Assembly: GCA_019321725.1 (NCBI GenBank)
Contig: CM033122.1
Coordinates: 62,001-126,000, forward strand
Direction of reading: 5' to 3'
From: Paulownia fortunei
Taxonomy: Eukaryota; Streptophyta; Magnoliopsida; Lamiales; Paulowniaceae
DNA: 64,000 nt
The translations under genes and the position numbers were made by a program. The notes below the pieces were generated by a model that saw only the letters and a program-made list of their open reading frames with translations, was not told the origin of the DNA and ran no database searches. Shown here piece by piece: positions 51,105 through 63,236 of this stretch (its first letter is position 1; every line of letters starts with the position of its first letter).

Positions 51105-54100
51105 TCAATTCAGATAACGCCTGCAATTCTTTGAATTACAATAGCAAGGAATTTTTTCACCTTCATCTTCATGGTTAAAATGGTAATCATAGGTTATCTC
51201 CTCTCCAGGGTATATGTCTCTTTCAGCAAAAAAGACAACCTGTGCATCAAAAATCACTCAGAATTTTCTTGGAAAACTTTTCAAAAACTCTGCTCTTTAC
51301 TGTTGGCAATAGCATTCTAATCCAACAGGAATGAGGAACATTTGAATTAATTAGTTCAGTAGAAGTTTTGATAAGAAAATTGAGTCATGTTTTTTATAGC
51401 TATGTAGGAATGCAGCATTACCTTCTTTTCATTCCTCACAGAAATAACTTTGGCAACACAATTTGGCTGGTCAAGCAACAAAAGGAAAAACAGAGAAAAA
51501 AAAATGTAAGTCAAGCACCTTCAAATAGAGAAACATAAACTTGTAAGATAGATGTCATAAGATGGAACAAACAGGTTTGCAGGCAACAGTTCATGTCCAA
51601 TTAGATATAATGCTAATCATTTGACCATAGGGCACCCTTAGTTTTTGACAGCCTTAACATTTTCTGAAAAAGGAGTTTCACAGCATTTATTTTGCAAGAG
51701 GCAAAAATATTTCTTGAGTACAAGAAACTGTTGCATTTATAGGAGATTCCTAGTGATGGAATAGTTACCTGACATGAATGGTTCACAAATCGGGCAATCC
51801 CACCCTTGCGAGTGGCATCAATTATGTGTTCTTTATCAATCCTGAAGAAATAGCATGCACTCTTATGCTGTAACTTCTTTCCTGAGTGATATTCGCTCTC
51901 TCTTCTGTCCGCCACACGGAGCCCCACGATCTCGCCTACATACTCAACAACCTAGGAAGAAAACAACTAATATTGAACTTTAAAATCATCAACTTTATTT
52001 TCTAAACTAGGAAATACCGCTTTATCAGACCATTGCCCCACGAGAGATGAACTGAGATGTGTAGAGACCCAGAGCATGTATTCCTGATTTATATACCACC
52101 AAATGTTTCCAACCTTTTGACTGCTTATAGCGAGCGTATGCTTTCTGCAATAAAAGAAATGAATAACAATAGATCAGCAACTATAAGACTAAAACATCTT
52201 ATGACACTGATCTCTGCTTTACAGATACCAAACAAATTTACCCGGCAGTCAGATTCAACATTAGAACTTGAGAGCTTTGGATGCCCTTTCCTCTGCGGCT
52301 TTTGTCGATGAATGTGCAGCCAAGCATTAAGCTGCTCTTGTGGAACAAGACAACCAGCATTTCCATTTGCATCTTGAGGATGATTATGCAAAAAGCCTTC
52401 TTGTTTTCGACCCTTGTAACCCTAATGCATAAAGCATTAAACATTAGAAAGAAAAACTTGAGTATCTAACAAGCAATACATAAGCTAATTTCATGAACTG
52501 AATACCTCAGTTCGAGCACAGGTCAAGAACTTCTCTCCAGGTTGAAGGCTTTCACTGTCACCATCAGGAATAAACATGCAGGATGTAACATGGAGCATGC
52601 ATCTCCCATAAAAGCTAACATCCTCATTGGCAACAGCTTCAGCCTCACTTCGTGGCCCCTATTGCGAACAAAACCGAATTAATTTGCACTTGAAGGCACT
52701 ATAAACTAAATAATTATCTGTTCAGTTTCCATCAGTGAATAAACACTAATACAACTTCAACCATCAGGAACTGGAAATGAACAAATACTCAATTCAATTT
52801 TCTCAAAAAGCAATTATCTGCTGTTGCCATTGGAGATTTAAGTTCTATGAAGTGCATTGAGAAAGGTCATTAAGGAAAAAAGAAACTGCAATAAATGTTA
52901 AGCTTAATATAGCAAACTATTATAGGAATCTATAAGCAGTTTCCTGCAAAATGTAGAGACTCCATAAGTGATCTACTCCCTCTGTCGTGAAAAGGATGTC
53001 CATGATTCTATTTTCATTTGCCCTAAAATGTTTGTCCCATACTTTAAAAAGAAGGCATTTGTTCTTTAAGTGTCTATTATGCCCTTCAATTTCATTTAAG
53101 GAGATATAAATTAAATTATTGTTCCATAATACAATAGTCTTAGCTCTTAAGTAGGTAAATAAGTTTTATATTTAGTAAAAAGCCAAAACATAAAATAAAA
53201 AATAATCAAACTTAAATCATGCCTCACATTTTGTAAGGAAGTTTTGTCTTTCTTTCAAATCAAAGAATAAATTTCCAAAGTTATTTCCTTAATTTTGTTT
53301 TTTTCAAATGAATAATTTTTGAATGGCACGTATATAATAGTTTAAAATATTTAATTTATTTTTTGTAATTTTGATAGATGAAGGGTAATTTCAGGAAAAA
53401 CAACACAAAATTGACTTTTTTTTTTTCCTTAGAAAAAGTCAAATAGGACATCCTTTGTGAGAGAGGAGGGCCTCATTTGGTAGGCATTGGTAGGCATTGG
53501 TAGGCTTGATTATAGTGTGATAGATGTGTAATCAAGCCCAATTTCTTGTTTGGTAAAAAAAAGAGAGCTGCTCCGGCCCAATACTTGTTGAAGACCCATT
53601 CTTGATAACGGATCACACCTAGGAGGTGTGATGCATTATCCAAAGAAAACCTCCAACTTGTATTAAGTTATACATAGACCACATATATATACAGCATCAA
53701 ATAGCTCCTAGGCTCTGTAAACGTGACATAGCGCCTAGGCACTGCATTTTGGATCAACTAGAGCCTAGGCGCTACAACTAAATGTAGCCCTTAGGCGCTA
53801 CTTTGACAAAGTGTAGGCGCTATATTACAACACATGTAGAGCCTAGGCTCTATATTTTCAGCACCTAGGCGCTTTTCAGTTATACTGGTTGGCCAAGCCA
53901 ACAATAGATGGGTTAGGGTAAAAAGTTAAAAAGTGAAAGGGCATTTTAAATCACTTGCTTTATCCAGATTATTAATATAGACAACCAAACATTATGTTAT
54001 GAATTTCACATGGGATATCACATATTGAAGACTTGCAAACCAAACAAGGTGATGATACATTAGCTAGAAAAATACATCCTAGTCAAAGATATCAAGCCTT

Positions 54101-57100
54101 ATCCCTTCAAGGCTACTTAGTTGGTGAGAATACAACATCAAGCGATCTCCAGAAAATGCCTAATCATAGGTGGCATGTTCAACAATAGGGAGATTCTGAC
54201 ACCTTGTCAAAGGTGTCGTACCATCTAATAGTGGAACATCTTCGCTGTCAGTAATCTTCCATTTGCTGAAACTGAAGATGCAGCTCAGGGAGTTAATGGA
54301 GTCCTAGATTGCAAAATCTCCCACGATAAATAGAAAGAAAATAAAAAGCTACCATTTATATCAATTAGTGGAGTATGTTTCATGAGGGATGCAAGCTAGA
54401 ATCGTGGTTGTCCAACACCTGTTCATCTGATAATGCATTTGAGGGCCATAAACTTTTGAAGCTTAGTCACACAGCACTCCATGCACTCAGTGTGGGGAGT
54501 TGGGACACCCACGAGTATCTCCAGCATAAATCATGTCCAATAGTTACAATTTCTCAAGTCCAACTTCTTGCAATGAATGTTTTCACCTGATAATTAAATG
54601 ACATCTCAAGTTGCTATAATTCGATGCCTTATTTTCAACTGCTAATTTCTCCTTATGCTATTTTACTATTTTATTTAGTTTCACTTGCAAGAAATCCACC
54701 TAATGTAACATTCTAAGGTAGGTAGTCAGACGAAAAGTGTCAATCAGATTCGTTAAGTTATTCGCCAAAATTAGTTTATAATTCTTACAGTGTTTTCTCA
54801 ATTCTTCTCAGTTCAGAATACCAATGAATTTTGGTACTCTAGAAGTGTGAAAGCAAGCCTGATGCACCTCTGTATTGCACGTTCAGCAGTTTTTCAGCAC
54901 TGTAAGAACACAATGCAAACATGAAGGAAATTAAAAATGAACAAAGGATGCAGCAGCAATACATACCTTAATTAAGAACCTGTTGCACTCTAATAATTGA
55001 TTACATTCATCTTTGTCTGAACTCCCACAAACACAACAGAACGTGTCTGAATTTTCAGGTTGGTGCTTCTCTGAGCATCTATATCATTCCCATAGTTATA
55101 GGTCACTAAATGTAATTACTGATTTTCGTGACTTGCTATATCAGCACTGTAAAAATTAAGCTACACAATTTAAACAGTGGCATAGATTTGCGCACCTTTT
55201 AGCATTATTCATTTCATTTGTTTGAACTCTACCATCTACAGCATCATCCATCAACTCACCAGAACATCTGCTAGTTGTTTGGCACAAAGATATACAATTC
55301 TTCGTAACAGAAGAGTTCGCAACTTTGAAACCATTCCCTGGCGGAAAATTATCAAATGAGTTAAAGTGCATTGTAAAATATGAAGCTAAAGCAACAAAAG
55401 ATATATATCCATCAAGAATATTAATTACAAAAGTAGAAATAGTTTATTGACAAACTTTTTTTTGTCAACTGGCAACCCATTTAATCAACGACATTTTTTG
55501 GAATTTCATTGAGGACCTCACTAACATATTTCAAAAGTAAAATGCTCCATGCACCACAATAAGTGAAAAAGTGATAGCATTAAACTCATAAGAGAGGTAA
55601 GAGTACCAAAGTAGTACATAGTTTGGTATAATTTACTCTTCATTGCCACATAAAACGAGATGCCAGGCACCATACCCCTTTATAAAACCTAGTTGCTGCA
55701 AATTCTTCGCAGAAGACGTCACACATCGTCAGAAATTTTCTCACCTTTACTCTTTTGGGATAATTACTTAATTTCAACCTTACCATTCTGATCCATCAAT
55801 TTCATTAAGCATGATACAGTGTATCAGTCTTTACCTCGCAGATACATTCAAAATTAAGTAAAACATTGTAAGTTTTAGTTATCTGCTCCACTATCATATT
55901 AATGAAGTCTTCATATTCATATAAGAGGTTGCTCAGTTGCTTGGAACAAGAGATGATACTGGTTTACATCTTAAGAAGCAAATTTGATATGCCAATTACC
56001 AGTGGTGGGACTCGGGCTCTCCTTTTCATGAGGGGCTAAAAAGGGGGAGCAAGGACGAGGATATACCTTCTTAAGAATACAAGGAAAGCTAAGGCCTTTC
56101 CAGGATCCACTTTCAGTTTCCAGTATTTCCAGTGAGTTCTTAAATTTGCATTGATTTTTGTGAAAAATTTGAGAATATGTTTGGATGAATTATTCAAGAT
56201 TGAAATTATATAGGTTTAAGAAAAGAGAATATGTTTGATTGCTTGTATTTTTGGTGTTTTAGGTGGGGTTCCCTTTGAATATTTAGTTTGGATATGATAA
56301 TTTACTAGGATGATTTATAGGTAGTGCGTCCCATTGTCTGAAAATAGTAAAAAATGGGGTATTTCCAAGGATAAAACAAATACGATTTTGATGTTTTGCA
56401 TGGTAACAAATGGAAATTATTTTTTTGAAAAGAAAGCCGAACAAGCCCTAAATTTTCATTTCGTGTTCAAATGGCAATTTTAAGAAGTTTCATCAAGCTG
56501 AATAAACAAATGTATAATCAACATTGTAACCTTATGAAGGAAACACTAGAGAGAATTTTACAATCAAATCTCGATGAAACTACCTAATAAGTATAAAATT
56601 TTGATTTATTCTCCAGTTTTCATTGAAAATTGATAACTTAATTTGACTAAGGTAAGTTAGTACTAAATAAATCAACGGCTATAGCAATACTAGTAAACAT
56701 ATCAACGAATGCAGTTGAAGTAAAAATGAACAATATGGAAAGCAGAAATCAACAATATAGGCAAGGGATAAATCAATCAAACTATAGCAAGAAAAGCCTA
56801 AAAGTGCACAATAAAGAGTTTCTGGCAATAAGCAAAAAATATAGCATGAGGATCCAACAGAGAGAATGCATTTTATAGAACTAATTTACATAGTCGCCAA
56901 GTTGAACAGGGACTGCCAATATTGTCAGCATCAAGAAAACCAGAGTCTGAAAACCAGATTTGGTGTTTGAGGAACACTAATATCAGCGAAGTACCTTTGA
57001 TTAAGAGTTCATGAAGGCTTCGCTTACGACCTTCCTTGAACTTTGTTTTCAGCTGAACCCCAGGTTTGCTGTCTGCAATTCCATGATTGTTGCATTTCTG

Positions 57101-60100
57101 CAAAGTATATGACAGATCATCACTCCCATTAGTTGCTGAGCATGATGCTGTCTCTATTTCCCCATTTGGATCACGAGTTTCCAGTTCAATAGGTAGCAAA
57201 TCGTGATTTCCACCTTTTTTCACTTGACTCTTCAGAACTTTCTTCGTTAAAGCCATTTCCTTCACATGTCTAACACTCGTCTTCTTAACCTTTACTGATG
57301 CGGATTTCAGTTTGTCATTGTCATAAGCATTCCTGTTGCTTTTTTCTGCATGAGACACTGCAGTCTTGAGAATCTTTGTCAGGGGAATAATTTTTGTTGG
57401 TTTTGATGGATTGCCATTAGAAATAATCCCATACTTCCCAAACACTATAGGCCTGGCCATCCATTTATAGAAGTTGGGCTTACCTAGAGAATTGCTAGGA
57501 CCACCTAATGATGTCAATTTTGCAGTCAATTCAGCACTATTACAACATATTTCTCGAATTCCTTTACTCATGGCAGAAGCATCATCTAATCTTAACCTTT
57601 TCTTTCGGAACATTTCAGAAGCTTCTAAAGTATTATCAACCTTGGAACTTTTATGTGCCTCAGTTGTCTGCTGCTCTCCATGATGATAAACTCTCTTCAA
57701 GTCTCTTTTGATGGATATCCCTTTGGCGACAGAAAATGCAGTATTCCTCTGCTTGAAGCTTAGCTCAACAGAATCTGCACAATTGCTGGGACTTCCTTGA
57801 TCACATCCAACTGGGATCTGCATATCCCAGAATGCATGAGCATTCTGCCCAACTTCCTCAGTACATTTTGGAGATTCGTTAATAACGGAGGATTGGCCAG
57901 AGACAGGGAATGGTGCATCCAACTTCATCCATTTAACTGTTTTCCTCCTCTTTTTGGATCCCACCTCAAACTTTTGTAGGTGATCACTCTCTTCCTGAAA
58001 GGTGGAGCTTCTCTTAATTTGGTATGGTGCATATTTAGATCTTAAGGAATTTTGGAGTCTAATCTCTTCAATGAGACTAAGAGATGGTTTTCTCGGAACT
58101 ACTTTTAATGGTTCTCTCTTGATCAAGTTGATTTTGGAAGCAGAGCCAAAGAATTCAGGACAGAGTTCATTATCAAGTGCATCATCAGATGACCAGCTTC
58201 TGTCATTTCCTGATCCTTCATCCAGAACAAGGTTATTGACACATCTGATATCCCCGCCTTCAACATTAGAAGAATCTTTCTTATTAACCTCAATGGATGA
58301 CTGAGTCACATCAGGAGCAGAACATCCAGAAGAGATATTAGATATTTCGGGCTCCTTCAAGGGCACAACATCTCGAGCAAATCCAGTAAAGCATTTAGCA
58401 ACATCAGCAGCAGGGCTTCCCAAAGATGCATTAAATGGTTCAGCTTGATGTTCTTTCCTTGTCGAACTGCAACTCTCCATTATTGTTTTAGGCACATCTC
58501 TCCACTGAAAAGAATGAGACTCCACACTCTTGATGTTTGGGGGCACTAAATTTTCAGTTTTTTCAAAAGATTTAGCTCTCTCCTTCAGAAAAATACAATT
58601 TTCATTCATCTTTGAGTGAAATAAACTTGTGGCTGTTCCACTTCTATCTCCTTTTGCCAAATTACAACAATTATCACAATTTAAGTCATATTTCCCAGTC
58701 AAACAATTTACTTGAACAGCACAGCTGCACTTTTCAGGTACATAGGCATATGGTAACCCTTGAGAGCATTGCTCTTTCTTGTTGAGAGTAAAGTTGCATT
58801 CAATTCCCCCAGGTCTGCATTTTATTATTATGAGAAAGTAAAGCAAATCAGAAAAGAAAAAAGTAAACAAGGGACATCAGTAAGGAACAGAGTCATTTGT
58901 GATCAACATGTGGTTTGAAAATAGTTGCAAATAATTCCACTTTAGAAAAACACTTTTAAGCAAAAATAACTCTCTGAGTCAATTTGTTATAGGTTCCAGC
59001 ATTTTCCCCTTTCCCTTAAATATTTTACCATACGGCTAAACTATTTCAAGGATGATAAATGCCTAACAATAAACTATAGAATGTCTGTTATTATATATGC
59101 CAATTGCAATCCAGTAGAAAAACAATACTGCAAAAGAAAGGCATCATACTCATCCCAAATCATGAGAAAGAGAGAGTTTTCTTTGGTGATGGTGTTCTCT
59201 GGTAATTTTTCAGCCAAAAGATTACACATATGCATTTATATGTGGAGCTAAGATATCATATCAGTTTCAATGGATGTTCATTAACCAGAAAAAGGAAAGG
59301 TTAGTCAATAACATTTACCTCACAAAAAACTGCTCCACAGGAGGAAGATCACAATCTTCAGTGTACAAAGACCTTCCTGGTGAGAATGATGAGAAATTGT
59401 AGAGCTTATTTGAATCTAATTGGTATAAATATGCTATTTGATACTGAAGCTTTATAGGAGCAGTCTGGGAACAAATACAAAATACATGCAAAGAAATTAA
59501 AAGGCTAAAATATTAGCATGTGATAGGGCACAATTACCTGTCATATTACCAAATCTTTCACTGTTATGGCCCATCCAACAAATAGTACCAGGTGACGTTG
59601 ACTTCTCTCCAACTTCAGGAATTTTTGGCATCCTTGAAAAATCAAGTAAATGTACATAATCCTTTGATATTGATGGGGCGATAGTCAACATTGACAGTAC
59701 ACAAGGGTTTTTGAGTATCTCACACTCTTGGACATTTCTGACAGAAGCAGGGCCATTATCTCTATTAGATAATTCCAACATGTTTTGCACAGCAGGCATT
59801 TTCATATTCTCATCCTGCAAACCTGGGTTTATTCCACTACATTTTTCCTTGGACAATGTCGGAGATGCATTTTGAACAAAAACTGAATTTTTGGAGGTGA
59901 ACCCCATTGCCATTGTTTCCTTAGAATTTATGGAATTTTGGATAGGTTTAACATGATTATGATTAAAGTGCCTAATATCAGAGAGAGAAGAAATCTTCCG
60001 GCAATTGTTAAAGATGTCTCTACCATATGATTCATCCGCAATCATGGCAGACATCTGGTACAAATCAAGGCTTTTCTCATGAAAGGCAGGGGAGTAATTG

Positions 60101-63100
60101 GAGGAGCTCTTGCCTAAATCTATGTTAAAAGTGCTCAGATCTTCCTTAAATGTCTTGGAGAACTCAATATTTGATTTAGCTGCACCAAGCAAGCCATTCA
60201 TAGCACACTCCACTTCTTTGCCCTTGTTCATATGATTCTGGGCATTTGACACAGCAGTATCAAATTCCTCAATATTGCCAGCCACTCTACTCCAAGGAAA
60301 ACAAATTTTCTCACTTTTGGAAGCATGAGATTCATAATGCAGTTTCTCCCTGACATGACTGTCACTGCCATTATCATAAATATTTCTGAATTGCCATTTT
60401 GTCTTGGGGTTTTTGAAGCATGAAAGCAACGGAGGATTTAGGTCAGTCATTTCCAAGTTACCATTGGATGAATCTTTCCGATAATTAGTTATTGTACCAT
60501 AGGCTCCTCCCACATGGCTTGAATGCTTCAATTGAGTAGGTCCTCTTCTTTCAGTAGGATTAGAAGCAATATCAGCATTCTGAAGAGTCCATCTACTTGC
60601 TAGCAATTCATTACTTGCTGCATCACACAGGTTAATCGGGTAACTTAAAAAAGCAATTCATCCACAAAAGTTTGAAAGGGGGGAGAAGGAGAGATTCGTA
60701 AAATAATATAAAGGCCAAGCAAAAACAAAGTTCACATACTTTTTTGTAGAAGCTTGTCTGAAAAAAACACTTTTGAGGGTTCCGCATGCATGCCATTCAG
60801 ATTAGACCCAAAGGCAGGTAGAACTTTAGTCTCCAATGTCTGACTTTGCTCTGGTGGCTGACCAAGTCTCAATTCAATATTGGAAGAAACTCCTGGCCTC
60901 TCGACAATGAAACCAGTATTTCTACCGACACTAAAGCCATTACATGGCGTTTTTAAGTCTTGATTATTAGGGAGGGCAAGCAAAGAATTTGCATTTCCAC
61001 AAATTGAATCAAGTTTGGCTGTAGTAGAGTGAGAAGCTTTCTCTGTGTTTACGCCAATTGAGCTTGGCATTCCCCATCTCTGTTGATCAGCTGCATGCTG
61101 CAGGTTTGCATGAGAACTGTTAATGAAGTACTTGAAAAGAGAATTGCTGCATTCCGGTGAAGTCCTGTCTTTTTCATGGTATGGATATTCATCAACAATG
61201 TTCCTGCAACTCTGCTTTTCCTTTGAATTTAATAAACTGTACCGTTGCTGCTCATAGCTTACTGAAGCCCTAAAAGGGCCAACTTGATTCAATAGGGCAG
61301 TATTGTTTGACATATTGGATACAGGTCTCAAACCAGAAGCTGCTGAAATTCCTTCAGGCCAATCCCATCCTCTGTGACCTTCCAATACCCTAATCTAAAG
61401 CACGATGAAAAATAATCACCTTGGTGTCCGAATGCTTCAAATGCTTGCCAATATCATTGCAATTTCAATTCCAATATAAATGGGAGCTCAAGTTTTATAA
61501 AATAGTCGGTTGGAAACAGGATGGCATTAATAAGCAACTGATTCAACAAAGTATCCTCTCAAGATGAAAAGCACTCGGTAAGCCTGATGAGATCTCACAT
61601 TATGCCCAGCACATACATGTTTGTGGCCAAAATCATCACGGTTTTACAAAGAGCGATATCCAGTATTTTACAAAAAATCAGCAAATAATATTGGATGACT
61701 GTTCTATGGAAACCTTCAGGTATTGCCCTAAATTATTTACTAGAAAGTATCAGACTCCAAAAGAATTTGTTCATATTATCATGTATGATACAAAACTAAT
61801 GAGTTCCAAGATCACATACAAAGAAATCCATATCTGGAAATTGGAACGAAGCTCTTAAAAAAATTGAAAGTATGCAGAATAAACATTGCAGCTATATATT
61901 AGAGCCAGAATCAGAACTCCTCATGTCAATTTCAAAGATTCAAGTCTCTGTATGCAGAGTATCTCTCGTTATATAGATGATCCAGGCTGAGAAATTAGCA
62001 GGAGGCTCTTTATCTAAGTAATCCAGGCTGAGAAGTTAGCAGGAGGAGCAAACATATAAGTTCAAAACTCCAAAGCTAAGGGACTAATAGGATCAACTAG
62101 TCTTCCTTTATCTTTCTCAGTATTTTACAAGAGGACAACTTTTTGAATGTCAGAAATTAAAATTGCATATGCTAATCCACTAAACAAAAGTAAAAATTAA
62201 CCTACCCCAGATTTGGAAAAGAAGGTCTTCCACCAGTGAGCTACAGTATCTCCATTGTCCATACGAACTGCATTCCCGGGATTAATATCACATGAACCTG
62301 AATGCTGCTAAGCAATTTCAGTTTAAAATATTTTTTCACAAAAACAAAAATTTGGAATGTTCACTGATATACCACAGATCAAAGGATGCACAGCATCAAC
62401 AATTAGCAAGCAAAACAGCAAAACATCATAGGTGATTACCTCTGAGAATTTAGAGATTGACATATACAAACCATGGCATGAGCAAACAACTCCAAGAAGT
62501 CCGGTATCACTGAGAAGTAAATTTCCACCTTTTGAAATCATTGTTCCAGTTAGTGCAGATCGACATGGCGTGCAACAAAAATATCTTTAGCCAAAGAAGA
62601 GTATCAAAAACTTACTTATGCCTGAACAGAAAACACAGGGGAAACTGCTAGAAGGATTATGCCCAGGATGGGAAGCAGAAACATTGCTTTCTACAGGAAC
62701 TTTCTGCAGAGCAGTTCTATCAGCATACTTCTGTAGCTTCCAACTTTTAGCAGAGATTGGACCGACATTATCATTTCCAATCAGAGAAGAAAAACTCTTT
62801 ACTTTGTCTTTCTCATCGGGATTCTGACATGCTACTGCCCGTGATTTCTGAAAATTTAAGTTTGCAGCCTGAAGTACCGCAGAACTGTTGCTACAATTCA
62901 CAGTGGTGTTAGACGATATCAAATTTTGGCAGTCCATGTTGTGCGGCCACAATGCCCTAGTTAGGACTGAAACTCCACTTCCTGCAGAAAAGCCATTGGC
63001 AGTCCTATGATTTAGTGAAACCTGATTGGAGATAGGGACTGGCTTTGGGTCCAATAAATGCTGCAGATCACAGGGCACATGCGCCGATGGCCCTGAAAGA

Positions 63101-63236
63101 AGAGATAAAAACGAAGCTCCAAGATCAGCATGGCCCAAGTTGTCGAGACCATGCATGTTAGGAAACAAGTTCTCTTGAATTGTTCCACGGGTTACCGACA
63201 TTGATTCTTGCGGAAGTTGCAAATAAAGATGACAAT
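51105..63236 (-). CDS. Trithorax-like SET-domain histone-lysine methyltransferase (5' end outside window)
   Basis: Likely nuclear H3 lysine methyltransferase. Exons, 5' to 3': 62616-63236, 62440-62528, 62206-62304, 60740-61394, 59538-60617, 59319-59376, 56995-58814, 55196-55337, 54967-55078, 52506-52658, 52242-52421, 52031-52144, 51769-51951, 51422-51466, 51105-51239; phases all agree (1827 aa plus part of a codon). Visible blocks: [58 protein letters not shown], half a PHD finger ([20 protein letters not shown]), FYGRCMLH and TCARTEGYKGRK, then [61 protein letters not shown], and post-[16 protein letters not shown] with TGA 51105-51107. NHSC and the catalytic tyrosine region are intact. The PHD part is degenerate (second Cys pair reads CNRF). 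Family members I remember have a PHD plus extended PHD here. The exact subfamily is not certain, and the long middle exons have no known domain. Confidence 0.88.
52976..53470. mobile_element. Stowaway-like MITE (Tc1/mariner type) in a SET-gene intron
   Basis: The left end CTCCCTCTGTCGTGAAAAGG is preceded by TA (52974-52975). The right end complements to CCCTCCTCTCTCACAAAGGA, and both continue with ATGTCC. CTCCCTC-type ends and a TA target are typical of Stowaway elements. The right TA is not seen because another element abuts directly. The interior (495 bp total) is AT-rich and non-coding. Confidence 0.75.
53471..54049. mobile_element. Inverted-repeat transposon fragment, unassigned
   Basis: The left end CCTCATTTGGT (53471-53481) pairs with CCTTGTTTGGT on the complement of 54039-54049. 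A second TTTGGT motif lies inside each end (near 53549 on the left, near 53982 on the right complement). GGCTTGATTA at 53502-53511 and TAATCAAGCC at 53529-53538 form a hairpin, and ATTGGTAGGC is repeated near 53477-53506. The 579-bp element has no transposase. The target duplication is not clear, so a hAT or Harbinger origin cannot be decided. It carries a cluster of palindromic motifs. Confidence 0.6.
53703..53873. repeat. Cluster of seven near-palindromes around GCCTAGGC
   Basis: Copies at 53703-53716 (AGCTCCTAGGCTCT), 53730-53743 (AGCGCCTAGGCACT), 53760-53773 (AGAGCCTAGGCGCT), 53786-53799 (AGCCCTTAGGCGCT), 53808-53821 (half-site GTAGGCGCT), 53838-53851 (AGAGCCTAGGCTCT, a perfect 14-bp palindrome) and 53860-53873 (AGCACCTAGGCGCT). 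Start-to-start spacing is 22-30 bases, and the DNA between copies is AT-rich and mostly unrelated. Such arrays often act as transposase-binding sub-terminal repeats; that is inference. Confidence 0.85.
54481..54540 (-). pseudogene. Possible relic of the SET gene's extended-PHD exon
   Basis: Read on the minus strand, this stretch contains TGTCCCAAC and, a few bases on, ACACTGAGTGCAT. These match in order how codons for Cys-Pro-Asn and Thr-Met-Ser-Ala would look in the extended PHD of trithorax-like plant proteins (remembered CPNVDTMSA). No open frame remains. It lies in the intron where that exon should be. This is a weak match and could be chance. Confidence 0.3.
54789..54867 (-). pseudogene. 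Decayed PHD exon of the SET gene
   Basis: On the minus strand, an acceptor (ACAGAG) is followed by codons for [13 protein letters not shown], close to the PHD continuation VHQACYGVS-VPK found in trithorax-like proteins, and exactly what should follow FLIK of the previous exon (54967-55078). After PK the frame slips: HWYSEL, matching the usual HWYC region with its Cys replaced, sits one frame over, and the original frame stops at TGA. A donor (CT|GTAAGA) follows at 54788. Inclusion would end the protein early, so the exon is either skipped or the gene is failing. Confidence 0.7.
56093..56448. mobile_element. Harbinger/Tourist-like MITE in a SET-gene intron
   Basis: TAA flanks both sides (56090-56092 and 56449-56451). 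The ends GGCCTTTCCAGG and (complement) GGGCTTGTTCGG are imperfect inverted repeats. The interior shares words with the 23499-24283 element, including GATTTTTGTG, ATTGAAATTATATA, TTTGAATATTTAG and ATGGGGTATTTCC. It is less than half as long because the internal tandem repeats are absent. Confidence 0.65.
61981..62047 (+). repeat. Two-copy tandem repeat, period 41, in a SET-gene intron
   Basis: TCCAGGCTGAGAAATTAGCA at 61981 recurs as TCCAGGCTGAGAAGTTAGCA at 62022, each followed by GGAGG. Only one difference in the first 20 bases suggests a recent duplication. Confidence 0.85.

Noticed and set aside
53477..53506. Repeats with spacers as a CRISPR-like array
   Set aside because: Short direct repeats (ATTGGTAGGC x3) are contiguous inside a plant transposon end; there are no spacers and no cas genes, and the host is a plant.
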